Below, one piece after another: positions 16,606 to 25,793 of a stretch of 64,000 nucleotides of DNA. Origin of the DNA: an uncultured Bacteroides sp. (lineage in GTDB: Bacteria; Bacteroidota; Bacteroidia; Bacteroidales; Bacteroidaceae); assembly GCA_900755095.1 (NCBI GenBank), contig CAAEFE010000115.1, positions 1-64,000 on the forward strand, written 5' to 3'. The stretch's first letter is position 1, and each line of letters begins with the position of its first letter. The notes beneath the pieces were generated by a model that was not told where the DNA came from, did no database searches, and saw nothing but the letters and a program-made list of their open reading frames with translations. Made by a program: the position numbers and the translations under genes.

Positions 16606-18420
16606 TTATTTATTTAGCGAGTTACAAATTTTTTGGTTGATGGCTTTGATTTTAGGCTCGTCTACTTTGATCACTTTCCGGTCGTAAGTAACCAGACCGT
16701 TCACTTCTTCTTCCACATCTGTGATTTGTGTGTATACGGCAGCCGAGAAGCCTTTCTCGATCAATTCCAATAAATGGTCTGCATATTTTATGTATTCATT
16801 AGTCACTTCTTCTGGCGTGTTGAACTTCACGTAGCCCCAGTTCTTGTCTGCCAGCCACAGATGTCCTTTCAGTGCCATACCTATACCGCCATATTCGCCC
16901 AGTACGGTAGCGCGTATCGGATCGTAGAGATAGAGGTTCGGTCCGGGATAGTTATGAAGGTCGAGAATATCTCCGCACGTGTAGTGGTTACCTCCACTGG
17001 CAGGGTTTACCAGACGGCTGGGGTCGTATTCTTTCGTCCATTTAGTGATTTCAGGAGTCTTGAATTGTCCCCATGCTTCGTTGAAAGGTACCCATACGCC
17101 GATGCTCGGATAAGAATACAGGTAGTCGATAATTTCTTTCCATTCTTTGCGATAGTTAGCTTCTGATGCTGCGGAGCGGATGGCGTCTGCGCCGTCATAG
17201 TACTTGTGCATCTGCCATTCGGCAGGACCGCGGCCACCGTTCGGCATATCTTGCCATACGATCAGTCCGAGTTGGTCGCAATAAGTATACCAACGTGCCG
17301 GTTCTACTTTTACGTGTTTGCGCACCATGTTGTAGCCGAAGTCTTTGATCTTCTTCAAGTCATATACCAATGCTTCGTCTGTTGGCGCTGTGTATAAGCC
17401 GTCCGGCCACCAACCTTGGTCGAGCGGACCAAACTGGAAATAATCTTTGTTGTTGAGTTGCAGGCGTGTAATACCATTCTTGTCTTTATGAGTTGAGAAT
17501 TTGCGGAGAGCGGTGTAACTCTTCACTTGGTCTACAGCTTTGCCGTCTTTATAAAGAGTGACTTCCATATTATAAAGTGAAGGAGACTCGGGTGTCCATA
17601 ATTTAACGTCTTCCGGCATTGTTAATTCTACCGGTACGCCATTGAGCGCTGCTCCTTTGGCTACGAGGTTTTTGCCGTCGAATACTTTCACTTCCACTTT
17701 GTCTGGAGAGCATACGTTGGTGGCTACTTCCACTTTGACAGTCTTCTTGTCGATATCCGGAGTTGTTTTCAGTTGGGCGATATGCTGGGCAGCTACCGGT
17801 TCCAGCCATACAGTCTGCCAGATACCTGTGACTGGTGTATACCAGATACCTTCCGGTCTTTCTACTTGTTTTCCTCTCGGCTGTTCGCCACGGTCAGAGG
17901 GGTCCCACACTTTCACAACCAACTGGTTATTGCCTTTATTCAATGCGGAAGTAATATCAAAGTAGAATGGAGTGAAGCCTCCTGTATGTTGTCCTACTTT
18001 TACGTCATTTACCCATACATCGGCTTTCCAGTCCACAGCTCCGAAGTGCAGTAATATTTGTTTGCCTTTCCATGCTGACGGTACATCAAAAGTACGCTGA
18101 TACCATAATTCCTGATGCTCGTTAATGGTTTTACCTACTCCTGACAGGGAAGATTCGACTGCAAAAGGTACTAAAATCTCTCCTTGGTAATTGTTTGGTG
18201 CCGGTTCTCCTTTTTTAGTAATCGCATAATTCCAGCTACCATTCAGATTCTTCCAATCCTGGCGTTCCATAATGGGGCGTGGGTATTCCGGTAATACGTT
18301 TTTAGGATTCAACTGCTCACCCCACGGAGTCTTTATCTTATCACCGGCGGGCTTCCATTGAGCGAATGTCGGGCTACAAAGAGCCAATGCGAATAGCACT
18401 GCTAGAAAATTCTTTTTCAT
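16606..18420 (-). CDS. Glycoside hydrolase family 2 enzyme
   Basis: A 604-residue GH2 enzyme with a signal peptide (MKKNFLAVLFALALCSPTFA), predicted periplasmic. The three classical domains are visible: jelly-roll sugar-binding domain (~45-200, LWYQRTFDVPSAWKGKQILL, FGAVDWKADVWVND, HTGGFTPFYFDIT), immunoglobulin-like domain (~205-305) and TIM barrel (~310-600). The acid/base is the Glu in WVPFNEAW (E448) and the candidate nucleophile is in LGEYGG (E509). GH2 covers beta-galactosidase, beta-glucuronidase and beta-mannosidase activities; length and sequence do not fix the choice. It leads a two-gene minus-strand operon with the DUF4965-family gene and is divergent from GH115. Confidence 0.9.
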   Translation of the reverse strand: MKKNFLAVLFALALCSPTFAQWKPAGDKIKTPWGEQLNPKNVLPEYPRPIMERQDWKNLNGSWNYAITKKGEPAPNNYQGEILVPFAVESSLSGVGKTINEHQELWYQRTFDVPSAWKGKQILLHFGAVDWKADVWVNDVKVGQHTGGFTPFYFDITSALNKGNNQLVVKVWDPSDRGEQPRGKQVERPEGIWYTPVTGIWQTVWLEPVAAQHIAQLKTTPDIDKKTVKVEVATNVCSPDKVEVKVFDGKNLVAKGAALNGVPVELTMPEDVKLWTPESPSLYNMEVTLYKDGKAVDQVKSYTALRKFSTHKDKNGITRLQLNNKDYFQFGPLDQGWWPDGLYTAPTDEALVYDLKKIKDFGYNMVRKHVKVEPARWYTYCDQLGLIVWQDMPNGGRGPAEWQMHKYYDGADAIRSAASEANYRKEWKEIIDYLYSYPSIGVWVPFNEAWGQFKTPEITKWTKEYDPSRLVNPASGGNHYTCGDILDLHNYPGPNLYLYDPIRATVLGEYGGIGMALKGHLWLADKNWGYVKFNTPEEVTNEYIKYADHLLELIEKGFSAAVYTQITDVEEEVNGLVTYDRKVIKVDEPKIKAINQKICNSLNK

Positions 18421-18714
18421 GGTAATTATCTTTATATGTATTAAATAGAAGAATTAATATTCATAAAAGGAATATTGCAAAGAAAAGCCAATCAGAGAAG
18501 AATAAAGGAAATTTGCTGTTCAATAAATGATAAATGCTCGTCATTTTATAGTGAATGACAGTTTTTTATGCGATAATGGTTATTTTTTGTCCTTAATTGA
18601 ATAATAAGTAGCTTATATTACCGGAGATAATTATGACTTTTGGAGGGAGAACAATCGTATGTTTCCGCGGATAGTCGTAAATAAACTGAAAAACAACTAT
18701 AATAAACTTTATCA

Positions 18715-21663
18715 ATGAGAATTCTTTTTTTATTAGTAGTATTGTCGGTTACTTCTGCCCTACAGTCGCAGGTAGTCATTAAAGAGAATGCTATTCAGAG
18801 TAAGTATGCTTTTCCCTTGGTTACTTCGAAAGCGAAAGCTGTAGTAGTTTATGATACTGATGACTATTTGGTGGTACGTAAGACTGCGGAGCTTTTTGTT
18901 TCGGACGTCGAATCAGTGACCGGACAACAATTACGGTTGACGGACAAACTGAAAGGCGACAAAGAGATTATTATTGTGGGTACAGTTGAGAAAAATCGGC
19001 TGATCCGCCAGTTAGCTGAGAAGGGCAAGCTAGATATCTCTTCTTTGGAAGGGGCATGGGAACGATTTCTGATTCAGACGGTTTCCCGTCCATTCCCCGG
19101 AGTCAGCAAAGCGCTGGTAGTAGCGGGGAGCGACAGGCGGGGAGCTGCGTACGGACTTTTTTCGCTTTCGGAAATGATGGGAGTGTCTCCTTGGTACTGG
19201 TGGGCTGATGTTCCGGTGAAGAAACATAAGACGCTTTATGTCGATGCCCCCGCCACTTTGTCCAAGACTCCTTCGGTGAAGTACAGAGGAATTTTCTTAA
19301 ATGACGAAGACTGGGGACTGAAACCTTGGGCTGCCAAGACATTCGAGAAAGAAAGAGGAAATATCGGTCCTCGTACCTATGCCAAAATATGCGAGCTGTT
19401 GCTGCGACTGAAAGCTAATCATCTGGCACCGGCCATGCACCCCGTTTCTACCGCATTTTATAAGATACCGGAAAATAAACTGGTAGCTGATACCTTTGCC
19501 ATTGTTATGGGGTCCAGTCACTGCGAACCGTTATTGCTGAACACTGCCAGCGAATGGGACAGCAAGACGATGGGACCATGGGATTATAACAAGAACAAAG
19601 ATAAGATCAACGAGGTATTGAGTAATCGTGTGAAGGAAAACTGTGCGTATGAAAATGTATATACGCTGGCTTTAAGAGGCCTGCATGATGCGGCTATGGG
19701 GGGTGGAGATGTGCCGATGCGGGAAAAGGTTAAGATGCTGGAAAGTGCACTGAATGCTCAGAGAGAGATCATTGCCCGGCATATCGACAAACCTGTTGAA
19801 ACAATCCCACAGGCATTTACGCCTTATAAGGAAGTGCTGGAAATCTATTCGAACGGACTGGAATTGCCGGATGATGTTACAATTATCTGGGCGGATGATA
19901 ATTTCGGTTATATGAAACGTCTGAGTGGTCCGCAGGAGCAAAAGCGCTCCGGACGTGCAGGCGTTTACTATCATATATCTTATTTGGGTGTTCCTCATAG
20001 CTATTTGTGGTATAGTACTACCCCTCCGGCATTGATGTATGAAGAACTTCGCAAGGCGTATGATACCACTGCCGATCGTGTCTGGCTGGCGAATTGCGGA
20101 GACTTGAAAGGGGCTGAAACACAAATCTCCCTTTTCCTTGATATGGCTTATGATATAGACAGCTTCAATGCGGATAATGTCGCCACTTATCCGGCACGTT
20201 GGCTGGCAAAGATGTTTGGTGAGGAGTACTACGATACATTGGAAGATATAACTTGTTCTCATATAAATCTGGCTTTTTCCAGAAAGCCGGAGTACATGGG
20301 CTGGGGATATTGGAATAACTATTGGGGAGGCGGAGAGAAACGTACGGATACGGAGTTCTCTTTTGCTAACTATAATGAAGCGGAAAGACGCTTGACTGAG
20401 TATAGCCGTATTGGGAAAAAAACGGAGGACTTGTTAGCTTCATTGGACGAAAAGAGTAAACCGGCTTTCTATCAATTATTATACTATCCGGTGAAAGGGG
20501 CCGAACTGATGAATCATATGACCATCAAAGGACAGTTTTACCGTCAGTATGTCCGTCAGCAACGTGCTGCCGCCAATCGGCTTAAGGCTCAGGTGAGGTG
20601 CTATCATGATAGTCTCGAAATCATAACTGATGGATACAACTCTCTGCTGGATGGAAAATGGAAGCACATGATGTCTTTAAAACAGAACTATGATGGTACG
20701 AGTTCCTATTTCATGATCCCATTGATGGAAGAGGAATACACACCTGTTGGCTTTCCTAAGCTGGGGCTTCAGGCAGAAAGCGAAAATTTGGATAAAGGAG
20801 GAATGAGTTTTCATACATTGCCCGCCTACAGCACTTATTCACGTAAAAGTCATTGGATAGATATATATAATCTGGGGACCGGAGAACTAAGCTGGAGCAT
20901 CACGCCTTCGGAAGACTGGATACTGATCTCTCAGAAAAGTGGTAAGACGTCTGCGGAAAACCGTATCTATATTTCTGTTGACTGGGATAAGGTGCCGGCA
21001 GGAGAAAAGGTGAAAGGACAAATTGATGTAACTTCCGGCAGTCAGAAGGAGAGTGTACTGGTTTCAGTATTCAATCCGGAGTCTCCTGCACGTATAGAAG
21101 TACAAGGATTGTATGTAGAGGAGAATGGTTACATTTCTATTCCGGCAGCCGACTTCCACCGGAAGTTTGAGAGTAATGATATTCGGATGAGTATCCTTCC
21201 GGGACTTGGTTTTGAGGGTCGCTCTTTGCAGTTGGGGAATCCGACAGCTCCCTTGCAAATGTATCGTGCAGGTGATGTCCCCAGGGTGGAATATGATTTC
21301 TATACATTTAATGCCGGGATTTATGATGTATATACGTATGTTTTGCCGACATTTCCCTTGCATGCTGAGCGGGACTACAAATTGCCGGAACATACTAACT
21401 CGGATACAAAGTATAGTGTCCGTATAGATGATGGTTCCATTTCTACTCCTTCCACTTCGGCTATCGAATATTCTCAAATCTGGTATGATAGCGTATTAAA
21501 GAATTGCAGAGTGAATAAGTCCACTTTATATGTAAAGAAGCCCGGTAAGCACACTTTGCAGATACGCTGTGGTGATCCGGGCGTCGTTATTCAAAAGATT
21601 GTCATTGACTTGGGAGGAATGAAGCGTTCTTATCTCGGTCCTCAGAGTACAATCTGTAATTAG
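18715..21663 (+). CDS. Glycoside hydrolase family 115 (alpha-glucuronidase-type)
   Basis: A 982-residue protein with a signal peptide (MRILFLLVVLSVTSALQSQ). Family-115 blocks are clear: an N-terminal domain (IIIVGTVEKNRLI, VVAGSDRRGAAYGLFSLSEM), the barrel start (VKYRGIFLNDEDWGLKPWA), NHLAPAMHPVS, LALRGLHDAAMGGG, TIIWADDNFGYMKRLS and VWLANCGDLKGAETQ, then a helical and a C-terminal beta domain. GH115 enzymes remove (4-O-methyl-)glucuronic acid side chains, best known from xylan, but also act on other glucuronylated plant glycans. It has its own promoter space in the 294-bp divergent gap with GH2. Its stop codon overlaps the tail of the convergent GH43 gene by 4 bp. Confidence 0.92.
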   Translation: MRILFLLVVLSVTSALQSQVVIKENAIQSKYAFPLVTSKAKAVVVYDTDDYLVVRKTAELFVSDVESVTGQQLRLTDKLKGDKEIIIVGTVEKNRLIRQLAEKGKLDISSLEGAWERFLIQTVSRPFPGVSKALVVAGSDRRGAAYGLFSLSEMMGVSPWYWWADVPVKKHKTLYVDAPATLSKTPSVKYRGIFLNDEDWGLKPWAAKTFEKERGNIGPRTYAKICELLLRLKANHLAPAMHPVSTAFYKIPENKLVADTFAIVMGSSHCEPLLLNTASEWDSKTMGPWDYNKNKDKINEVLSNRVKENCAYENVYTLALRGLHDAAMGGGDVPMREKVKMLESALNAQREIIARHIDKPVETIPQAFTPYKEVLEIYSNGLELPDDVTIIWADDNFGYMKRLSGPQEQKRSGRAGVYYHISYLGVPHSYLWYSTTPPALMYEELRKAYDTTADRVWLANCGDLKGAETQISLFLDMAYDIDSFNADNVATYPARWLAKMFGEEYYDTLEDITCSHINLAFSRKPEYMGWGYWNNYWGGGEKRTDTEFSFANYNEAERRLTEYSRIGKKTEDLLASLDEKSKPAFYQLLYYPVKGAELMNHMTIKGQFYRQYVRQQRAAANRLKAQVRCYHDSLEIITDGYNSLLDGKWKHMMSLKQNYDGTSSYFMIPLMEEEYTPVGFPKLGLQAESENLDKGGMSFHTLPAYSTYSRKSHWIDIYNLGTGELSWSITPSEDWILISQKSGKTSAENRIYISVDWDKVPAGEKVKGQIDVTSGSQKESVLVSVFNPESPARIEVQGLYVEENGYISIPAADFHRKFESNDIRMSILPGLGFEGRSLQLGNPTAPLQMYRAGDVPRVEYDFYTFNAGIYDVYTYVLPTFPLHAERDYKLPEHTNSDTKYSVRIDDGSISTPSTSAIEYSQIWYDSVLKNCRVNKSTLYVKKPGKHTLQIRCGDPGVVIQKIVIDLGGMKRSYLGPQSTICN

Positions 21664-22772
21664 TTCTGTTTTTTATGAATAGGGGAACCGGATGGCTTTG
21701 CCATTGGTTCCTCCTCTTTCTGAGGAGTTCCCAGCACGGGCATTCCGTCTTTGTCCCAGTCTATCTTCTGTAAACGGGGAGAACGGGAATCGGATGCGCC
21801 AGGAGCGTCATTCGGTATCTGGCGGGCATGATATAGCATATACCATTCTTTCCCATCCGGAGACGGAGTGAAAGATATTCCGCCGGGACCGTATACATTG
21901 TTTTCTGGGTCTTGCTGTAGTACCGGAACCGGAGACTTCTTCCAGGAAGCCGGATCGAGTAAGTTGGCTTTTGCGTCTGCAGTCAGTAATCCGACACAAT
22001 AATAAGGAGTCCAGCTACCACTGGCTGAATAGAAGATGCATGCTTTGTCTTTATTCTTTGATTCAAAATATTGGGGTGCTTCGTTTACATGTATCGGATA
22101 GGCTGTTTTGCTGCCATCCGGATTTACCCATTGGCATTCCCATTCGTATTCAGGTTTGGAGATGAGAATCCTGTCAGAAGATAGTGTCCATGGATTTTCC
22201 ATAGTAGCGATGTAGATACATTGGGTTTCACTGTCTATCCTTCGTTTTTGCCAGCCGCACCATATCATATAGCGTTGGCCATCATGTTCAAAGGTGCTGG
22301 CATGGATTGCCCAGTTGTTGTCTTTATCTGTCTGTATGCGCCCTTTCATCACAAATGTTCCTTCCATGGGGTTGGCGGCTTCATTCTCGACAACATAAAT
22401 CTGGTGATTATCCATATTGCCGTCGTCTGCGGCAAAGTAAATATACCATTTGTTGTTTATACGATGAATTTCGGGTGCCCACAGATGATAGGAGTTGCTG
22501 GGATCGGTGGGTATCCATACATCTTTTTGAGTAGCATGTGAGAGGTCTGCTATATCATCGGTTTCCCAAAGTATGACTCTGTTTTCTGAGCCCTGTGTAT
22601 AATAATATTTGCCTTCATGAAAAATAGCCCATGGCTCTGCTCCACGTTCAAGTAACGGGTTTGTATAGGTATCTCCAGAGGCTACAGTTTCTTTTTCTGT
22701 TGTAGCCTTCTTATGCTGGCAAGAGACACCGATTAATAAGATAATGGATAATAAAAACAATCTGCTTCTCAT
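21660..22772 (-). CDS. GH43-fold lipoprotein with non-canonical active-site residues
   Basis: A 370-residue lipoprotein (lipobox VSC, then QHKK, predicting a periplasm-facing anchor). I start it at 22772; the frame is open up to 23006, but a start there would run into the divergent gene at 22939 and give no signal peptide (22784 is an alternative). The five-bladed propeller pattern is close to the GH43 group containing exo-arabinofuranosidases (NPLLERGAEPW, HLWAPEIHRINNKWYIYF, NNWAIHASTFEHDGQRY, HVNEAPQYF, NNVYGPGGISFT). Of the three usual acidic residues, the base Asp of the ADP motif is Glu (E46), the modulating Asp is His (H157), and only the acid Glu (E231) is kept. Activity may be altered or lost. 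Confidence 0.85.
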   Translation of the reverse strand: MRSRLFLLSIILLIGVSCQHKKATTEKETVASGDTYTNPLLERGAEPWAIFHEGKYYYTQGSENRVILWETDDIADLSHATQKDVWIPTDPSNSYHLWAPEIHRINNKWYIYFAADDGNMDNHQIYVVENEAANPMEGTFVMKGRIQTDKDNNWAIHASTFEHDGQRYMIWCGWQKRRIDSETQCIYIATMENPWTLSSDRILISKPEYEWECQWVNPDGSKTAYPIHVNEAPQYFESKNKDKACIFYSASGSWTPYYCVGLLTADAKANLLDPASWKKSPVPVLQQDPENNVYGPGGISFTPSPDGKEWYMLYHARQIPNDAPGASDSRSPRLQKIDWDKDGMPVLGTPQKEEEPMAKPSGSPIHKKQN

Positions 22773-22938
22773 GGTACTTCTCATTTGATAATGACAATGC
22801 AAAGTAAGCATAAAATATTGATAAATCATGCAAATGGAAGTAGAATGGTCAGTTTTTGTTGTTAAATGAACTGTAATTTCTGAAACTTTTCTTTGTTTTT
22901 TCTCATCTTTGCGAAGTGAACTTTTAAATAAATAATAT

Positions 22939-24852
22939 ATGAAACTTAGACATCTTTTTCTTTTCTGTGTAATTTGCTGTTCTGTATCTATATTTGCCCA
23001 AAACAAAAGTAAGCTTCCGAAAACGAGTGGTAATCCTATTTTCCCTGGTTGGTATGCCGATCCGGAGGGGATTGTGTTTGGAGATGAATACTGGATTTAT
23101 CCTACCTATTCTGCCGCTTATGATGATCAGATATTCATGGATGCTTTCTCATCAAAAGATCTGGTGAACTGGACCAAGCATCCGAGAATACTGGAAAAAG
23201 AAAATATCAGTTGGCTTCGTCGTGCTTTGTGGGCACCGGCTGTCATACATGCGAACGATAAGTACTACATTTTTTTCGGAGCCAATGATATCCAAAATAA
23301 TAATGAGTTAGGCGGAATTGGCGTTGCTGTAGCAGACAATCCTGCTGGACCTTTTAAAGATGCGTTGGGAAAACCGTTGATTGATAAGATAGTAAATGGT
23401 GCTCAGCCGATTGATCAGTTTGTATTTAAGGATGATGATGGACAATATTATATGTATTATGGTGGTTGGGGACATTGTAATATGGTGAAGATGGCACCGG
23501 ATTTATTGAGTATTGTACCTTTTGAGGATGGTACTATCTATAAGGAAGTGACTCCCCAAAATTATGTGGAAGGGCCGTTTATGCTGAAACATAATGGAAA
23601 ATATTATTTTATGTGGTCGGAAGGTGGCTGGGGAGGTCCGGATTATAGTGTAGCCTATGCCATTGCGGATTCACCGTTCGGTCCGTTTGAAAGAGTCGGA
23701 AAAATTCTGCAGCAAGATACTAATATAGCAACCGGTGCTGGTCACCATTCGGTAGTTAAAGGTCCCGGAGCAGATGAATGGTATATCATTTATCACCGTC
23801 GTCCGTTGGGAGAAACTGCAGCGAACAGCCGTGCAACTTGTATAGATCGTATGTACTTTAATAAAGACGGAAAAATAGAGCCTGTCCGTATGACTTTTGA
23901 AGGAGTAGGAGCTAACCCTTTGGCAACACCTGTTCATGCTAAAACATATGCTAATCCTGTAATAAACTTTAGTTTGCCCGATCCTACTATTATAAAAGGA
24001 GACGATGAATATTACTATCTATACGCAACTGAAAGTATTAAAAATGTGCCTATTCATCGGTCAAGAGACTTGGTGAACTGGCATTATGTAGGTACTGCTT
24101 TTACAGATGCTACCCGTCCAAACTTCGAACCTAAAGGGAGAATATGGGCACCGGATATTAATAAAATCGGTGATAAATACGTAATGTATTATTCTATGTC
24201 CACCTGGGGAGGTGAGTGGACGTGTGGTATTGGTATTGCTACTGCTGATAAACCGGAAGGGCCATTTACTGATTTGGGTAAGTTATTCCGGAGCAATGAA
24301 ATCAATATACAGAATTGCATTGATCCTTTTTATATTGAAGATAATGGAAAGAAATACCTTTTTTGGGGGAGCTTCCACGGAATATATGGTACGGAACTGA
24401 CAGATGATGGTCTCTCTTTGAAGAAAGGTGCTCCAATAGAGCAAATAGCCGGTACTGCTTATGAAGGTACGTATATTCATAAACGGGATGGTTATTATTA
24501 TTTGTTTGCTTCCATCGGCCGCTGCTGTGAAGGTTTGAAGAGCACATATACTACAGTTGTGGGGCGTTCGAAGAATCTGTTCGGCCCTTATGTTGACAAG
24601 AAAGGGCGTTCAATGTCAGATAATCATCATGAGATATTGATTCAGAAGAATAAGGCATTTGTCGGTCCGGGGCATAATTCTGAACTGGTGACAGATAAGA
24701 AAGGAAACGATTGGATGTTCTATCATGCGGTCAGTGTTGCTAATCCGGAGGGCCGTGTATTGATGATGGATCGTGTGCAGTGGAAAGGTGGCTGGCCGTT
24801 TGTGAAAGGCGCTGTACCTTCCTTGGAGACTGCTGCTCCGGACTTCAGATAA
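22939..24852 (+). CDS. Tandem two-domain GH43 enzyme
   Basis: A 637-residue exported protein (signal peptide MKLRHLFLFCVICCSVSIFA) holding two complete GH43 five-bladed propellers. Domain 1 (~30-325) has Asp41 in GWYADPEG, Asp159 in PIDQFVF and Glu211 in YVEGPFML. Domain 2 (~335-635) has Asp348 in LPDPTII, Asp462 in CIDPFYI and Glu509 in YEGTYIH. Both sets of three acidic residues are therefore intact. GH43 enzymes are typically arabinofuranosidases, xylosidases or galactosidases; each domain may have its own specificity. Divergent from the GH43-like lipoprotein, with which it shares a ~165-bp promoter region. No SusCD pair accompanies it. Confidence 0.9.
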   Translation: MKLRHLFLFCVICCSVSIFAQNKSKLPKTSGNPIFPGWYADPEGIVFGDEYWIYPTYSAAYDDQIFMDAFSSKDLVNWTKHPRILEKENISWLRRALWAPAVIHANDKYYIFFGANDIQNNNELGGIGVAVADNPAGPFKDALGKPLIDKIVNGAQPIDQFVFKDDDGQYYMYYGGWGHCNMVKMAPDLLSIVPFEDGTIYKEVTPQNYVEGPFMLKHNGKYYFMWSEGGWGGPDYSVAYAIADSPFGPFERVGKILQQDTNIATGAGHHSVVKGPGADEWYIIYHRRPLGETAANSRATCIDRMYFNKDGKIEPVRMTFEGVGANPLATPVHAKTYANPVINFSLPDPTIIKGDDEYYYLYATESIKNVPIHRSRDLVNWHYVGTAFTDATRPNFEPKGRIWAPDINKIGDKYVMYYSMSTWGGEWTCGIGIATADKPEGPFTDLGKLFRSNEINIQNCIDPFYIEDNGKKYLFWGSFHGIYGTELTDDGLSLKKGAPIEQIAGTAYEGTYIHKRDGYYYLFASIGRCCEGLKSTYTTVVGRSKNLFGPYVDKKGRSMSDNHHEILIQKNKAFVGPGHNSELVTDKKGNDWMFYHAVSVANPEGRVLMMDRVQWKGGWPFVKGAVPSLETAAPDFR

Positions 24853-24972
24853 GTTTTTTCATATGGCTATTCATTTCTTTACAATGAAAAATGAGCATAT
24901 AAAATGTAGTTGAAGTTTAAACAAATAAATTTTATCCAGACACTTTATCCAGAATAGAAAAAGTATTGGGGA

Positions 24973-25029
24973 AATTGCAAAGAGAAAACTATTTATCTAT
25001 AGGAAATGATGGCTTTTCTCTTTGCAATT
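24973..25029. repeat. Perfect 16-bp inverted repeat before the sigma-factor gene
   Basis: AATTGCAAAGAGAAAA (24973-24988) is exactly repeated in inverted orientation at 25014-25029, with a 25-nt loop. It lies 120 bp after the GH43 gene and 79 bp before the ECF sigma gene. It may be the GH43 terminator or an operator/RNA element; the long loop and modest T content downstream make the terminator reading uncertain. Confidence 0.65.
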
Positions 25030-25071
25030 AACTTTTTCTATAAAGGTGGGCTTTTTTTTGATTTATTGTTT

Positions 25072-25079
25072 TATTTTTG
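25072..25079 (+). promoter_or_regulatory. Putative -7 box (TATTTTTG) for the sigma/anti-sigma genes
   Basis: An exact TAnnTTTG match 28 bp before the ECF sigma start. No TTTG occurs at the expected distance upstream, so only the -7 half is supported. Confidence 0.4.
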
Positions 25080-25107
25080 TCCTTGTAAACTCATAAACTT
25101 GTTATAG

Positions 25108-25680
25108 ATGGCCTCAGATATACACACTCTCTCTGATTCTCTTTTATGGAAGAGGTTTCTCGAAGGAGATTCGAGTGCGTATTCTCAAATATATAATCAG
25201 ACTGTACAAGAGCTGTTCCGATATGGTTTACTGTATACTTCGGACAGGGAGTTGGTCAAAGATTGTATTCATGATGTGTTTGTGAAGATTTACACCAACC
25301 GTGCCAAATTAACCCCTACTGATAACATTATAGCTTATTTGATGGTGGCACTGAAAAATACACTCTTTAATGCGTTAAAGAAAACATCTGATTCTTTTTC
25401 ATTGGACGAAGCTGATGAGAAAGAAGACCAGTCCGAAGAGCATTTTTCTACTCCGGAAACTATTTATATAAATAAGGAACAAGAGAAGAATACTCATATG
25501 AAGGTGCATGCTATGATGTCCTCCTTAACCACCAGGCAACGTGAAATTGTTTATTATCGGTATATTAAGGATATGAGTATTGATGAAATTAGTAAAATCA
25601 CGGACATGAATTATCAGTCTGTATCTAACTCTATCCAGCGGGCTTTGGGGCGTGTACGGAATCTATTCAAGCGAGAATAG
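25108..25680 (+). CDS. ECF RNA polymerase sigma factor (FecI-like)
   Basis: A 190-residue ECF sigma factor. Region 2 spans ~20-85 (YSQIYNQTVQELFRYGLLY, CIHDVFVKIYTNRAKL) and region 4 spans ~130-188 (RQREIVYYRYIKDMSIDEIS, YQSVSNSIQRALGRVRNLF). It is followed by a FecR-type anti-sigma and a SusC with an STN domain, the standard trans-envelope signalling set of Bacteroides PULs. By family precedent, glycan engagement of SusC releases this sigma to transcribe the PUL starting at 27133. The gap to the FecR gene is 113 bp. Confidence 0.95.
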   Translation: MASDIHTLSDSLLWKRFLEGDSSAYSQIYNQTVQELFRYGLLYTSDRELVKDCIHDVFVKIYTNRAKLTPTDNIIAYLMVALKNTLFNALKKTSDSFSLDEADEKEDQSEEHFSTPETIYINKEQEKNTHMKVHAMMSSLTTRQREIVYYRYIKDMSIDEISKITDMNYQSVSNSIQRALGRVRNLFKRE

Positions 25681-25793
25681 GAGAGAAGAATATTCAGCTT
25701 TTTCCTGCCCATCAAAAAAATATCGAAAATAGTTTGAGAAAAGTGAGTATAAAATCAAAGTAGAACTGTTATCCTAATGTAAAGACAATAAAA

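Noticed and set aside
22773..23006. Upstream extension of the GH43-like lipoprotein
   Set aside because: The extension would overlap the start of the divergent two-domain GH43 gene and hide the lipoprotein signal.
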